From Lutimaribacter pacificus (GTDB lineage Bacteria > Pseudomonadota > Alphaproteobacteria > Rhodobacterales > Rhodobacteraceae), in contig NZ_FQZZ01000001.1 of NCBI RefSeq assembly GCF_900142185.1, forward strand, positions 682,001-746,000: a stretch of 64,000 bases of DNA. Direction: 5' to 3'. Below are positions 16,100 through 24,543 of the stretch, piece by piece. The notes beneath the pieces were generated by a model. That model was not told the DNA's origin. It saw nothing but the letters and a program-made list of their open reading frames with translations, and ran no database searches. The translations under genes and the position numbers were made by a program. Every line of letters begins with the position of its first letter. The stretch's first letter is position 1.

Positions 16100-17149
16100 A
16101 TGAAGAAGAACCCGCTGGGCCGCACCGGCCTGATGGTGAGCGAACTGTGCCTCGGCACGATGACATTCGGCACGCAGACCGACAGGGCCACCGCCCATGC
16201 CCAGATCGACCGCGCGCTTGGCGCGGGCATCAATTTCATCGACACCGCCGAGATGTACCCGGTCAACCCGGTCTCGCCCGAAACCGTGGGCCGCACCGAG
16301 GAGATCATCGGCGACTGGATCGCTGCCAACCAGGGCCGGCGCGGCGATTTCGTGCTGGCCACCAAGCATCCGGGCGAGGGCTCGGCCATCCGGCCCGGCG
16401 GCACGCCGATGATTTCGTCGCAGACGATCCCGCAGGCGGTCGAGGGCTCGCTGAAGCGGCTGAAGACGGATGTGATCGACCTCTACCAGTTTCACTGGCC
16501 CAATCGCGGCTCTTACCAGTTTCGCCGGAACTGGAGTTACGACCCTTCGGGGCAGGACCGCGCCGATACGATCGCGCATATGGAGGATGCGCTGGGCGCG
16601 CTGGCGCGCGAGGTGGACAAGGGCAATATCCGCCATTTCGGCCTGTCGAACGAATCCGCCTGGGGCACGACCATGTGGGCCTGCGTGGCCGACCGCACGG
16701 GCGGGCCGCGTCCGGCCTCGATCCAGAACGAATATTCGCTGCTCTGCCGGTTGTTCGACACCGACCTGGCCGAGGTGGCGGTGAACGAGGATGTGGGATT
16801 GCTGGCCTTTTCGCCGCTGGGCGCGGGGTTCCTGACCGGAAAATACCAGGGCGGCGCGGTGCCCGACGCCTCGCGCATGGCGCTGAACCCGGAAATGGGC
16901 GGACGGAAATCGGCACGTGTTTTCAAGGCCGTGCAAGCCTACCTTGACCTGGCGCATGAACATGGCGTCGACCCGGTGCACATGGCGCTGGCCTGGGCGG
17001 TGCGGCGGCCCTTCATGACCTCGGTGATCTTCGGCGCGACCACGCTGGCGCAGCTCGATCACGTGCTGGCGGGCGCGGGGATGGAATTGGGCGACGATCT
17101 GCCGGGCGCCATAGACGAGGTGCATCGCGCCCATCCGATGCCCTATTGA
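16100..17149 (+). CDS. Aldo/keto reductase (Tas-like)
   Basis: NADPH-dependent aldo/keto reductase of 349 residues with a TIM-barrel fold. The catalytic tetrad can be read as Asp and Tyr in FIDTAEMYP, Lys in LATKH and His in LYQFHWPN. The insertion NRGSYQFRRNWSYDP after the His motif is typical of Tas-like proteins. Cofactor-binding features near the C-terminus include VIFGATTLAQLDHVL. Physiological substrate unknown. It is divergent from the imuA-like gene and shares its SOS-box intergenic region. Confidence 0.9.
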   Translation: MKKNPLGRTGLMVSELCLGTMTFGTQTDRATAHAQIDRALGAGINFIDTAEMYPVNPVSPETVGRTEEIIGDWIAANQGRRGDFVLATKHPGEGSAIRPGGTPMISSQTIPQAVEGSLKRLKTDVIDLYQFHWPNRGSYQFRRNWSYDPSGQDRADTIAHMEDALGALAREVDKGNIRHFGLSNESAWGTTMWACVADRTGGPRPASIQNEYSLLCRLFDTDLAEVAVNEDVGLLAFSPLGAGFLTGKYQGGAVPDASRMALNPEMGGRKSARVFKAVQAYLDLAHEHGVDPVHMALAWAVRRPFMTSVIFGATTLAQLDHVLAGAGMELGDDLPGAIDEVHRAHPMPY

Positions 17150-17222
17150 CCCCCTTTCCCCGGGCGGCGATTTCGGCCAACACTGTGCCATGCCCCTGCG
17201 GGCCAACCGGCGGAGGATGCCC

Positions 17223-18137
17223 ATGCCCCTATCCATGAACCGCGAGGTGTTCGTGACCTGCGCCGTCACCGGCTCGGGCGCGACGCAGGACCGGTCGCGC
17301 CACGTGCCGCGCAGCCCGGCCGAGATCGCGGCCAGCGCCATCGACGCGGCGCGCGCGGGTGCGGCCATCGTGCATTGCCATGTGCGCGACCCCGACACCG
17401 GGGCACCGTCGCGGCGGCTGGACCTGTACCGCGAGGTGACGGACCGCATCCGCGAGGCCGAGGTGGACGTGGTGCTGAACCTGACCGCGGGGATGGGCGG
17501 CGACATCGTTTTCGGCAGCCCCGAGGCGCCGTTCCCGCTGAACGCGGATGCCACCGACATGATCGGCGCGGCCGAGCGGGTGGAGCATGTAAAGCAATGC
17601 CTGCCGGAAATCTGCACGCTGGATTGCGGCACGATGAATTTCGCCGAGGCCGATTACGTCATGACCAACACGCCCGGCATGTTGCAGGTGATGGGGCGGA
17701 TGATGACGGCGCTGGGCGTCAGGCCCGAGATCGAGGCCTTCGACACCGGGCATTTGTGGTACGCGAAACAGCTTGTGGCCGACGGGGTGCTGGACGCCCC
17801 CGCGCTGGTGCAGCTGTGCATGGGGGTGCCCTGGGGCGCGCCGGATGACCTCAATACCTTCATGGCGATGGTGAACAACGTGCCCGACGACTGGACCTTT
17901 TCGGCCTTTTCGCTGGGGCGCAACCAGATGGCCTATGTCGCTGCCGCCGTTCTGGCGGGCGGCAATGTGCGCGTGGGGCTGGAGGACAACCTGTGGCTGG
18001 ATCGCGGCGTGCTGGCCAGCAATGCGCAACTGGTCGAGCGCGCGGTCACGATCGTCGAGACCATGGGCGCGCGGGTGATCGGCCCCGCCGAGGTGCGTGC
18101 AAAACTGGGCTTGCAGAAACGGGCCCCGGCGGCATGA
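17223..18137 (+). CDS. Beta-keto acid cleavage enzyme (BKACE), probable 3-dehydrocarnitine cleavage enzyme
   Basis: DUF849/BKACE enzyme of 304 residues. Family members are zinc-dependent and split a beta-keto acid with acetyl-CoA. The metal-binding HCHVRDP motif is present near the N-terminus, and FDTGHLWYAKQL and GLEDNLWLDRG follow in the usual order. The carnitine dehydrogenase-thioesterase gene downstream points to 3-dehydrocarnitine as substrate, yielding acetoacetate and betainyl-CoA. That specificity rests on context, not on residues I can verify. The start at 17223 has the best spacing to GGAGG. Confidence 0.88.
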   Translation: MPLSMNREVFVTCAVTGSGATQDRSRHVPRSPAEIAASAIDAARAGAAIVHCHVRDPDTGAPSRRLDLYREVTDRIREAEVDVVLNLTAGMGGDIVFGSPEAPFPLNADATDMIGAAERVEHVKQCLPEICTLDCGTMNFAEADYVMTNTPGMLQVMGRMMTALGVRPEIEAFDTGHLWYAKQLVADGVLDAPALVQLCMGVPWGAPDDLNTFMAMVNNVPDDWTFSAFSLGRNQMAYVAAAVLAGGNVRVGLEDNLWLDRGVLASNAQLVERAVTIVETMGARVIGPAEVRAKLGLQKRAPAA

Positions 18138-18154
18138 GGACCGCGCGCGATCAT

Positions 18155-18217
18155 GGGGGCGCTGCCCCCGCCGCGCCGCTGGCGCGACCCCCCCGGAGTA
18201 TTTCGGGCAAGATGAAG
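18155..18217 (+). repeat. GCT-loop palindromes with GGAGTATTT-AAGATGAAG tail
   Basis: Two tandem hairpins, GGGGGC-GCT-GCCCCC and GCGCC-GCT-GGCGC, are followed by CCCCGGAGTATTT and GGCAAGATGAAG. The module occurs in variant form at 9.5, 44.9 and 63.4 kb. It separates the BKACE gene from the lipoprotein gene, and its terminal ATG is the best start codon of the latter. Confidence 0.7.
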
Positions 18218-18658
18218 GGGCTGGTGGCGCTGGGCGCGATGGCGGCGCTTGCGGCCTGCCAGGGCACGCCGGGGGTGGTGTACCGCGATGTGAGCGCGCC
18301 GATCTCGTCGCAGGTGGACGTGACGGCCGCGCGGCTGGCCGGCGACTGGCGGGTGCGTGTGGCGCCCGCGCAGGGGCCGGTGGCGGCGGGCGATGCGCTG
18401 CGGCTGTCCGAAAGCGCGCTGTCGCTCGACGGGCCGGGGCGGTTCGAGGTGGTGGCGGGGCCGCTGGAGGGGCTGGTGCTTTGGGTGCTGTGGCTGGATG
18501 CCGATAACCGCACCGCCGCGATCGGCGGGCCGGACGGGCAGTTCGGCTGGATCATGGACCGCGCGGCGGAGGGCGGAGAGGACCGCATTCGCGCCGCGCG
18601 CGAGATCATGGCATGGCAGGGATACGACATGGCACGGATGACAGAGCCGGACGGATGA
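18212..18658 (+). CDS. Lipoprotein of unknown function in the carnitine module
   Basis: A 148-residue exported protein. MKGLVALGAMAALAACQG is a lipoprotein signal with lipobox LAAC. The mature part has no motif I recognise; it is rich in beta-strand-like stretches (SALSLDGPGRFEVVAGPL), which would fit a small lipocalin-like fold, but that is a guess. The start codon lies inside a palindromic repeat. An alternative in-frame ATG at 18134 overlaps the BKACE stop (ATGA) but would place about 26 non-signal residues in front of the signal peptide. It overlaps the next gene by 4 bp. Confidence 0.7.
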   Translation: MKGLVALGAMAALAACQGTPGVVYRDVSAPISSQVDVTAARLAGDWRVRVAPAQGPVAAGDALRLSESALSLDGPGRFEVVAGPLEGLVLWVLWLDADNRTAAIGGPDGQFGWIMDRAAEGGEDRIRAAREIMAWQGYDMARMTEPDG

Positions 18659-20130
18659 GCGGCAGGGCGGCAATCATCGGCGGCGGTGTGATCGGCGGCG
18701 GCTGGGCCGCGCGGTTCCTGCTGAACGGCTGGGACGTGGCGGTGTTCGACCCCGACCCCGAGGCCGCGCGCAAGCTGGACGAGGTGCTGGAAAACGCGCG
18801 CCGCGCGCTGCCCGGGCTGGGCGACGTGGCGCTGCCGCAGGAGGGGCGGCTGCGTTTCGCCACCACCATCGCCGAGGCGGTGGCGGGTGCCGGTTGGATA
18901 CAGGAAAGCGTGCCCGAGCGGCTGGAGCTGAAGCACCGGGTCTATGCCGAGATGGCCGGGCATGTGCGGGACGATGCGGTGATCGGCTCGTCCACCTCGG
19001 GGTTCAGGCCGTCGGAATTGCAGGCGGGGCAGGCGCTGGCGGGGCAGATCGTGGTGGCGCATCCGTTCAACCCCGTCTACCTGCTGCCGCTGGTCGAGGT
19101 GGTGGGATCGCCGGCCAACGGTGCGGATGTCGTCGCACGGGCCTGCGGGCGGCTGACGGCGCTGGGGATGAGGCCGCTGCATGTCCGGGCCGAGATCGAC
19201 GCGCATATCGCCGACCGCCTGCTCGAGGCGGTCTGGCGCGAGGCGCTGTGGCTGGTGACGGACGGGATCGCCACCACGGAAGAGATCGACGACGCGATCC
19301 GCTTTGGCTTTGGCCTGCGCTGGGCGCAGATGGGGCTGTTCGAAACCTACCGGATCGCCGGGGGCGAGGCGGGGATGCGCCATTTCATCGGCCAGTTCGG
19401 GCCCTGCCTGCACTGGCCCTGGACGAAGCTGACGGATGTGCCCGAGCTGACCGACGAGTTGATCGACCGGATCGCCGAGCAGTCCGACGCGCAATCGGGC
19501 GCGCATTCGATCCGCGACCTGGAACGCATCCGCGACGCCAACCTTGTCGGCATGATGCGGGCGCTGGCGCAAACGGGCTGGGGCGCGGGCGCGGTGCAGA
19601 CCGCCCATGACGCGGCGCGCGCCGCCGCTGCGGGGCTGGTGGACCGGGTGGACGACCTGGCCGATCCCGCGCAGCCGGTGCTGACGCTGACCCGCACCGT
19701 GCCGCTGGACTGGATCGACTATAACGGCCACATGACCGAGGCGCGCTATCTCGATGCCTTCGCGCAGGCGACCGACCGGCTGATGCGGATGGTGGGCTGC
19801 GATGCCGAATATATCGCGGGCGGCGGCAGTTTCTTTACCGCCGAAAGCCATGTCCGGCACCTGGACGAGGTGCGCGCGGGCGCGCCCATCACCGTGCATA
19901 CGCGGGTTCTGGAGGGGGCGGGCAAGAAGATGCACCTGTGGCACGAGATGCGCTCGGGCGGGCGATTGCTGGCCACGGGCGAGCATATGCTGCTGCATGT
20001 CGATCTTGCCACCCGCCGCGCCGCGCCGCCCGCGCCGCATGTGGCCGCGGCGCTGGCGCGGCTGGCCGATGCCCATGCCGCCTTGCCGCCGCCCGAGGGC
20101 ATGGGCCGCGCGGTGGGGGCGCCGCGGTGA
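18655..20130 (+). CDS. lcdH: L-carnitine dehydrogenase fused to a thioesterase
   Basis: A 491-residue two-domain enzyme. Residues 1-330 form a 3-hydroxyacyl-CoA-dehydrogenase-like NAD enzyme: Rossmann motif GGGVIGGGWA, catalytic-region AHPFNPVYLLPLVEVV (H136), and C-terminal GFGLRWAQMGLFETYRIAGG typical of L-carnitine dehydrogenase. Residues from about 342 form a hot-dog thioesterase with DWIDYNGHMTEARYLD at its start. Known biochemistry of this pathway (carnitine to 3-dehydrocarnitine, BKACE cleavage, thioesterase release of glycine betaine) assigns the two domains to the first and last steps. The start overlaps the lipoprotein stop as ATGA. Confidence 0.93.
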   Translation: MSGRAAIIGGGVIGGGWAARFLLNGWDVAVFDPDPEAARKLDEVLENARRALPGLGDVALPQEGRLRFATTIAEAVAGAGWIQESVPERLELKHRVYAEMAGHVRDDAVIGSSTSGFRPSELQAGQALAGQIVVAHPFNPVYLLPLVEVVGSPANGADVVARACGRLTALGMRPLHVRAEIDAHIADRLLEAVWREALWLVTDGIATTEEIDDAIRFGFGLRWAQMGLFETYRIAGGEAGMRHFIGQFGPCLHWPWTKLTDVPELTDELIDRIAEQSDAQSGAHSIRDLERIRDANLVGMMRALAQTGWGAGAVQTAHDAARAAAAGLVDRVDDLADPAQPVLTLTRTVPLDWIDYNGHMTEARYLDAFAQATDRLMRMVGCDAEYIAGGGSFFTAESHVRHLDEVRAGAPITVHTRVLEGAGKKMHLWHEMRSGGRLLATGEHMLLHVDLATRRAAPPAPHVAAALARLADAHAALPPPEGMGRAVGAPR

Positions 20131-20139
20131 GGGCGGCGG

Positions 20140-21000
20140 TCAGGCTATCCCGTCGCGCAGGCGATGCAGGTGGCCGGGCAGGTCGCGGGCGCTGATCGAG
20201 GATTCGCGCACCAGCTGGTCGAAATGCGCGACAAACCCCTGCACCCGCGCCGAATCGCGGAAGGCCAGGTAGTTGCGCCCGACATAGAGCACCGCCAGCA
20301 GCGGCCCGAACACCGTGAGCGGCGCGGAATAAAGCCGGCGGGCGTCGAACAGGTAGATCCGCATCCGGGGATAGAACTGGTCGTAAAGCGCAAGGATACG
20401 GTCTATCTGGTCGCGCCGCAGGTCGGCGGGCAGGCCGCGGTAATAGCCCTCGCCGGCGGCGAAACTGTCGAGCTCGTAGAGCGGCATGGCGATTTCATAG
20501 TCGGAATAGGCGCCGCGCATCCAGGCCAGCCGGTCCTCGGAGGCGCCGATGGCCTGCTCGGCGGTGCGGCCCGGGTGGGGGCTGTATTCCCATTCCAGCA
20601 TGGGGCGGGTTTTCAGGATATCGGGCAGGGCGGCGGGAACGTGGCGGATCTTGTAGCCCACCGCCTCGCGGTGCCAGTCGAATATCTGCTGGTCGACCAG
20701 CGCGCGCGGCGCCTCGGTCACGGTCAGCGAGTTGGCCAGCAGGTCGGCCGCGCTTTCGGGCCGGTCCGAGAGCGACAGCAGCCAGTCCGACGACACCCCC
20801 AGCGCGGCGGCGCATTCGCCCACCACCTGCGCGTTGGGCAGCCGCGCGCCATCGCCCCTGAGCAGTTGCGAAATGGTCGAGCGGTCGACCCCGATGGCGC
20901 GGGCCAGCGCGCTTTGGGTGGTGCCGCCGCGCTCCATCGCCTGCGCCAGCCGGGCGCGAAAGGTCTCGGCGCGGGCGCGTTTGTCGATCTTTATCACCAT
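20140..21000 (-). CDS. XRE-family transcriptional regulator with large C-terminal domain
   Basis: A 286-residue regulator. The HTH is at about residues 20-75 (TTQSALARAIGVDRSTISQLL, then LGVSSDWLLSLSDRP). The C-terminal 200 residues are an unrecognised alpha/beta region with RLYSAPLTVFGPLLAVLYVGRNYLAF, perhaps a ligand-sensing domain. It is convergent with the carnitine dehydrogenase gene (9-bp gap) and divergent from DUF2061-desaturase, where direct repeats occur. Either neighbour could be its target; the divergent pair is the more likely. No clear ribosome-binding site precedes the ATG. Confidence 0.8.
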   Translation of the reverse strand: MVIKIDKRARAETFRARLAQAMERGGTTQSALARAIGVDRSTISQLLRGDGARLPNAQVVGECAAALGVSSDWLLSLSDRPESAADLLANSLTVTEAPRALVDQQIFDWHREAVGYKIRHVPAALPDILKTRPMLEWEYSPHPGRTAEQAIGASEDRLAWMRGAYSDYEIAMPLYELDSFAAGEGYYRGLPADLRRDQIDRILALYDQFYPRMRIYLFDARRLYSAPLTVFGPLLAVLYVGRNYLAFRDSARVQGFVAHFDQLVRESSISARDLPGHLHRLRDGIA

Positions 21001-21022
21001 ACTGTGAAAAATTGCATCATCG

Positions 21023-21052
21023 GGAATTTTTGTGAACCATATTCGGAATTTT
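21023..21052. promoter_or_regulatory. Direct repeats GGAATTTT in the divergent XRE/DUF2061 promoter
   Basis: GGAATTTT occurs at 21023-21030 and 21045-21052, 22 bp apart (two helical turns), in an AT-rich block unlike the flanking DNA. It is a candidate binding site for the adjacent HTH regulator. Confidence 0.35.
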
Positions 21053-21109
21053 ATGCCCGACCGATCCCGCATACCACCGAAGACAGCATCAACGAGAAAC
21101 GGAGGGTAT

Positions 21110-21316
21110 ATGGACACGCGGACGCGCACCGTGGTGAAGGCGGTGATCTGGCAGCTTCTGGGTCTTGTGACGACGGGCCTTGTGGGGGTCGTCCTGACAG
21201 GGTCGGTGGCCCTGGGCGGGGCGATGGCCCTTGTCAGCACGGGGATCGGTTTCGTCGTCTACCTGGTCTATGAACGGGTCTGGGCCGCGATTTCATGGGG
21301 GCGGCGCCATGTCTGA
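21110..21316 (+). CDS. DUF2061 small membrane protein
   Basis: A 68-residue protein with two transmembrane helices (AVIWQLLGLVTTGLVGVVL and GGAMALVSTGIGFVVYLVYE) and the DUF2061 start RTRTVVKAVIWQ. Function unknown. GGAGGG precedes the ATG; the longer in-frame extension from 21032 runs through the promoter and is rejected. Its 3' end overlaps the desaturase gene by 8 bp, so the two are coupled. Confidence 0.85.
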   Translation: MDTRTRTVVKAVIWQLLGLVTTGLVGVVLTGSVALGGAMALVSTGIGFVVYLVYERVWAAISWGRRHV

Positions 21317-22214
21317 CCTGCGCCATGCCGACCGCGTGGAATGGCCGACGCTGGCGCTGCTGGGCCTGTGCTATGCGCTTTGGGGGCTGGGCACCCTATG
21401 GGCCGCGTCATGGTGGCTGCCGGCGGGGATGATGCTGGTGGCGCTGTCGGCGGCGCTGCATTCCTCGCTCTGCCACGAGGCGCTGCATGGCCATCCGTTC
21501 CGGCAGACCTGGCTGAACGAGGCGCTGGTGTTTCCCGCGCTCGGCCTGCTGGTGCCCTACCGGCGCTTTCGGGACACGCACCTGGCCCATCACCATGACG
21601 AGATCCTGACCGACCCCTATGACGACCCGGAAACGAACTACCTCGATCCCGTTGTCTGGTCGCGGCTGCGGGGCTGGCAGCGGGCGGTCCTGCGGGCGAA
21701 CAACACGCTGCTGGGGCGCATGGTGCTGGGGCCGCTGGTGGGGCAGGCGGCGTTCGTGGCGGGCGACTGGCGGCTGATCCGCGCCGGGGCGCCGGGCGTG
21801 CTGGCGGCGTGGCTGTGGCATCTGCCGGCGGTGGCGCTGGTGCTGGCCTGGGTGCTGGCGGTCGGGCGGATGCCGGTCTGGGCCTTCCTGCTGGCGACCT
21901 ATGCGGCGCAGTCGATCCTGAAGATCCGCACCTTCCTTGAGCATCGCGCGCATGAGCGCGCCCGCGCCCGCACCGTCATCATCGAGGATCGCGGCCCGCT
22001 GGCGCTGATCTTTCTCAACAACAACCTGCATGTGGTCCATCACATGCATCCGCGGGTGGCGTGGTACAAGCTGCCCGCGCTCTACCGGCGGCACCGCGAT
22101 CACTATCTGCGCCGCAACCAGTCCTATGTCTATCGCTCCTATACCGAGATATTCCGGCGCTACCTTGTCCGGGCGAAAGACCCGGTGCCACATCCGGTCT
22201 GGCGCCCGCGGTAA
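21309..22214 (+). CDS. Membrane fatty acid desaturase/hydroxylase
   Basis: A 301-residue integral membrane di-iron enzyme with the three His boxes of the desaturase superfamily: HEALHGH, HLAHHHDE and HVVHHMHP. Four or more hydrophobic helices surround them. Boxes and length fit soluble-lipid or acyl-chain desaturases, but beta-carotene-type hydroxylases share them, so the substrate is open. It overlaps DUF2061 and precedes a DMT permease. The divergent XRE regulator may control it. Confidence 0.85.
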   Translation: MSDLRHADRVEWPTLALLGLCYALWGLGTLWAASWWLPAGMMLVALSAALHSSLCHEALHGHPFRQTWLNEALVFPALGLLVPYRRFRDTHLAHHHDEILTDPYDDPETNYLDPVVWSRLRGWQRAVLRANNTLLGRMVLGPLVGQAAFVAGDWRLIRAGAPGVLAAWLWHLPAVALVLAWVLAVGRMPVWAFLLATYAAQSILKIRTFLEHRAHERARARTVIIEDRGPLALIFLNNNLHVVHHMHPRVAWYKLPALYRRHRDHYLRRNQSYVYRSYTEIFRRYLVRAKDPVPHPVWRPR

Positions 22215-22234
22215 AACCGGGGCAGAAGGGGCGG

Positions 22235-23137
22235 ATGGAAACATGGGTCTGGTTCACGTTCTGCGCCGCTGCCTTCCAGACGGTGCGGTTCATGCTGCAA
22301 AAGCAGCTTTCCGCGGTCGCGCTGTCGGCGGCGGGGGCGACATTCGCGCGCTTCGTCTACAGCGCGCCGCTGGTGTTGCTGCTGGTGCCGCTCTACCTGT
22401 GGGCCACCGCGCAGGCATTGCCGGGGCTGGGCGCGGGTTTCTGGGCCTATGCGCTGACCGGCGGACTGGCGCAGATCCTGGCCACGGTCCTGGTGGTGAT
22501 GTTGTTCAAGCGGCGCAATTTCGCGGTGGGTATCACCTTCAAGAAGACCGAGGTGGTGCAGACCGCGCTGGTCGGGCTGGTCGTGCTGGGCGAAGGGGTG
22601 AGCCTGGGCGCGCTGGGGGCGATCGTACTGGGGCTGTTCGGGGTGCTGATGCTGTCGGACATGCCCGAGATCGACGGCAACTGGCGGCGGCGGGTGATGA
22701 ACCCCTCGGCCGGGCTGGGGCTGCTGTCGGGCGTGCTGTTCGCGGTGTCGGGCGTGACCTATCGCGGCGCGACGCTGGAAGTGGCCAGCGACGATCCGGG
22801 GCTGCGCGCGCTGGTGACGCTGGGGGCGGTGGCCACGGCGCAGATGCTGGCGATGGGCCTGTGGCTGTTCTGGCGCGAGCCGGGGCAGGTCGGGCGCGTG
22901 CTGGCCGCGCACAAGATGGCGAAATGGATCGGGCTGAGCTCGATGGCGGGCAGCCTGTGCTGGTTCGTCGCCTTCACCCTGCAGAACGCGGCCTATGTGC
23001 ACGCGGTCGGGCAGGTGGAGCTGGTGTTTTCGCTGATGGTGTCGGTTCTCGTCTTCGGCGAACGGCCGACGGGCAAGGAAATGGCGGGGATCATCCTTGT
23101 GACCGGCAGCGTGCTGGGGCTGATCCTGCTGGTCTGA
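22235..23137 (+). CDS. EamA/DMT-superfamily permease
   Basis: A 300-residue ten-helix permease with two EamA repeats; the second repeat ends with LVFGERPTGKEMAGIILVTGSVLGLILLV. Typical motifs include FKRRNFAVGITFKKTEVVQ, marking the branch related to the first DMT protein in this window only distantly. Substrate unknown. It follows the desaturase by 20 bp and probably shares its transcript. A solo repeat end starts 2 bp after its stop. Confidence 0.82.
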   Translation: METWVWFTFCAAAFQTVRFMLQKQLSAVALSAAGATFARFVYSAPLVLLLVPLYLWATAQALPGLGAGFWAYALTGGLAQILATVLVVMLFKRRNFAVGITFKKTEVVQTALVGLVVLGEGVSLGALGAIVLGLFGVLMLSDMPEIDGNWRRRVMNPSAGLGLLSGVLFAVSGVTYRGATLEVASDDPGLRALVTLGAVATAQMLAMGLWLFWREPGQVGRVLAAHKMAKWIGLSSMAGSLCWFVAFTLQNAAYVHAVGQVELVFSLMVSVLVFGERPTGKEMAGIILVTGSVLGLILLV

Positions 23138-23139
23138 GC

Positions 23140-23183
23140 GGGCGGCCGGGCGATGCCCGGGCCGCTGCGCGGCTGTTCCGGGC
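23140..23183 (-). repeat. Solo left end of the long-armed repeat element
   Basis: Read on the minus strand this is the first 44 nt of the element (GCCCGGAACAGCC, hairpin GCCGC-GCA-GCGGC, GGGCATCGC, CGGCCGCCC) with one mismatch to copy A, then the match stops at the permease stop codon. It has no core or right arm. It sits between convergent genes and can fold as two hairpins. Confidence 0.75.
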
Positions 23184-23194
23184 GGGCACCTCCG

Positions 23195-23905
23195 TCAGCC
23201 GTGCTTGCGCCCGGACATCGGGCCAATGCCACCCAGCCGCAGGAACAGGCTTTCCTCTTCGGTATTGCGGAAGAAGGGCACGCTTTGCGGCGGCTCGGGG
23301 TCATGGGCGCGCGCGGCGACCTCGGCCAGCACCACCTCGGTGATGAAGGGCAGGTCGAAGCGGCGCACCTCGGGCAGCGGTATCCATTGCAGGTGCGAAA
23401 GCTCGTCGCAGGCGGCCGAGAAATCGTCGAGGTCGCTGGCCACCTCGTCGGCGTCGATCAGGAAGAACCGTGCGTCGAACCGGCGCGGGCGGCCCGGCGG
23501 GGTGATGGCGCGAAAGACGAATTGCAGCGGATGCGCCGCGGGCAGGTGGCCGGTTTCGGCGAATCCCGTCCAGTCGGGGGGCACGTCGCCCGGCCAGTTG
23601 CCGGCCTGCCCGAGAACCAGGCCGGTTTCCTCCCACAGCTCGCGGATCGCGGCGGCCGACAGCGCGTGGATCAGCCCGGGGTCGGCATCCTCGGCCAGCC
23701 GCATGCGGCAGACATCCGGCATCGCGCTGGCCAGCGGCACGGCGGCATCCTCGGGGTCGACCGCGCCGCCGGGAAACACGAACTTGTTGGGCATGAAGGC
23801 GGCGGCCGATCCGCGCTGCCCCATCAGCACATGCGGATCGTCAAAGCGGTTGCGCAGCACGATCACGGTCGCTGCGTTGCGGATGGCGGTCTTGTCGATT
23901 GTCAT
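23195..23905 (-). CDS. NUDIX hydrolase
   Basis: A 236-residue NUDIX-family pyrophosphohydrolase. The Nudix helix appears as AAIRELWEETGLVLG after FPGGAVDPEDA, with an insertion between the GG and REXXEE parts as in the longer NUDT7/8- and NUDT19-like proteins, which act on CoA or related compounds. The C-terminal half is a beta-rich extension (LQFVFRAITPPGRPRRFDARFF). Substrate unproven. It lies 25 bp downstream of the DUF983 gene on the same strand. Confidence 0.85.
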   Translation of the reverse strand: MTIDKTAIRNAATVIVLRNRFDDPHVLMGQRGSAAAFMPNKFVFPGGAVDPEDAAVPLASAMPDVCRMRLAEDADPGLIHALSAAAIRELWEETGLVLGQAGNWPGDVPPDWTGFAETGHLPAAHPLQFVFRAITPPGRPRRFDARFFLIDADEVASDLDDFSAACDELSHLQWIPLPEVRRFDLPFITEVVLAEVAARAHDPEPPQSVPFFRNTEEESLFLRLGGIGPMSGRKHG

Positions 23906-23930
23906 GGCGCTCCCCTCGGAGGGGCGTGTT

Positions 23931-24323
23931 TCAGCCGGGTTTTGCGAACCCGTGCATGTATCGGGACCACTGGAACCCGATCATCGCCCCTTTCAACCTG
24001 GGCAGAAGGTAAAGCGAGAGCGCGACACATCCAATAGCGAAAATGGTGAACAGCACCAGCGGCTCGGGGCGGAACTGAACGAAGACGATATGCAGAAGCG
24101 GCGCCATGATATGGCCGACGATCAGGATCGTCAGGTAGGCGGGCCCGTCATCGGCGCGGTGGTGGAACAGTTCCTGCTTGCAGACCGGGCAGCTGTCGCG
24201 GACGCTCAGATACCCCTTCAGCAGCGGGCCGCTGCCGCAATTGGGGCATTTCCGCCGCCAGCCTTTCCATACCGCGGGCCATGTCTCCCGCTCTGCTTCC
24301 ATCACGGATCTTTGGTCAAACAT
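23931..24323 (-). CDS. DUF983 membrane protein
   Basis: A 130-residue protein. The N-terminal zinc-ribbon-like part has CPNCG and CPVCK, a four-Cys knuckle, and two transmembrane helices follow (ILIVGHIMAPLLHIVFVQF and LFTIFAIGCVALSLYLLP). This is the DUF983 layout found throughout Rhodobacterales; function unknown. The start at 24323 is taken because upstream residues do not continue the family. Probably co-transcribed with the NUDIX gene. Confidence 0.88.
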   Translation of the reverse strand: MFDQRSVMEAERETWPAVWKGWRRKCPNCGSGPLLKGYLSVRDSCPVCKQELFHHRADDGPAYLTILIVGHIMAPLLHIVFVQFRPEPLVLFTIFAIGCVALSLYLLPRLKGAMIGFQWSRYMHGFAKPG

Positions 24324-24543
24324 CCTGTTCCCCTTGTTCGCACGGCGCCAAGAATGGGGGTTTGGCGCCGATATCGGAAGAGGGCGCGGTGTCATTGCGG
24401 CGCGATGTCGCAAAGAAAACCGCCGTTCACGGATGCGTGAGGGCGGAAAATGGCGCGACGGAAAGGCAGGGCTGCCCCGTTTGAGCCTGCAGAACCGGGT
24501 GGAACACCTGCCCGGTCGGCAAGAAACCAAACGGAGAGACGCA

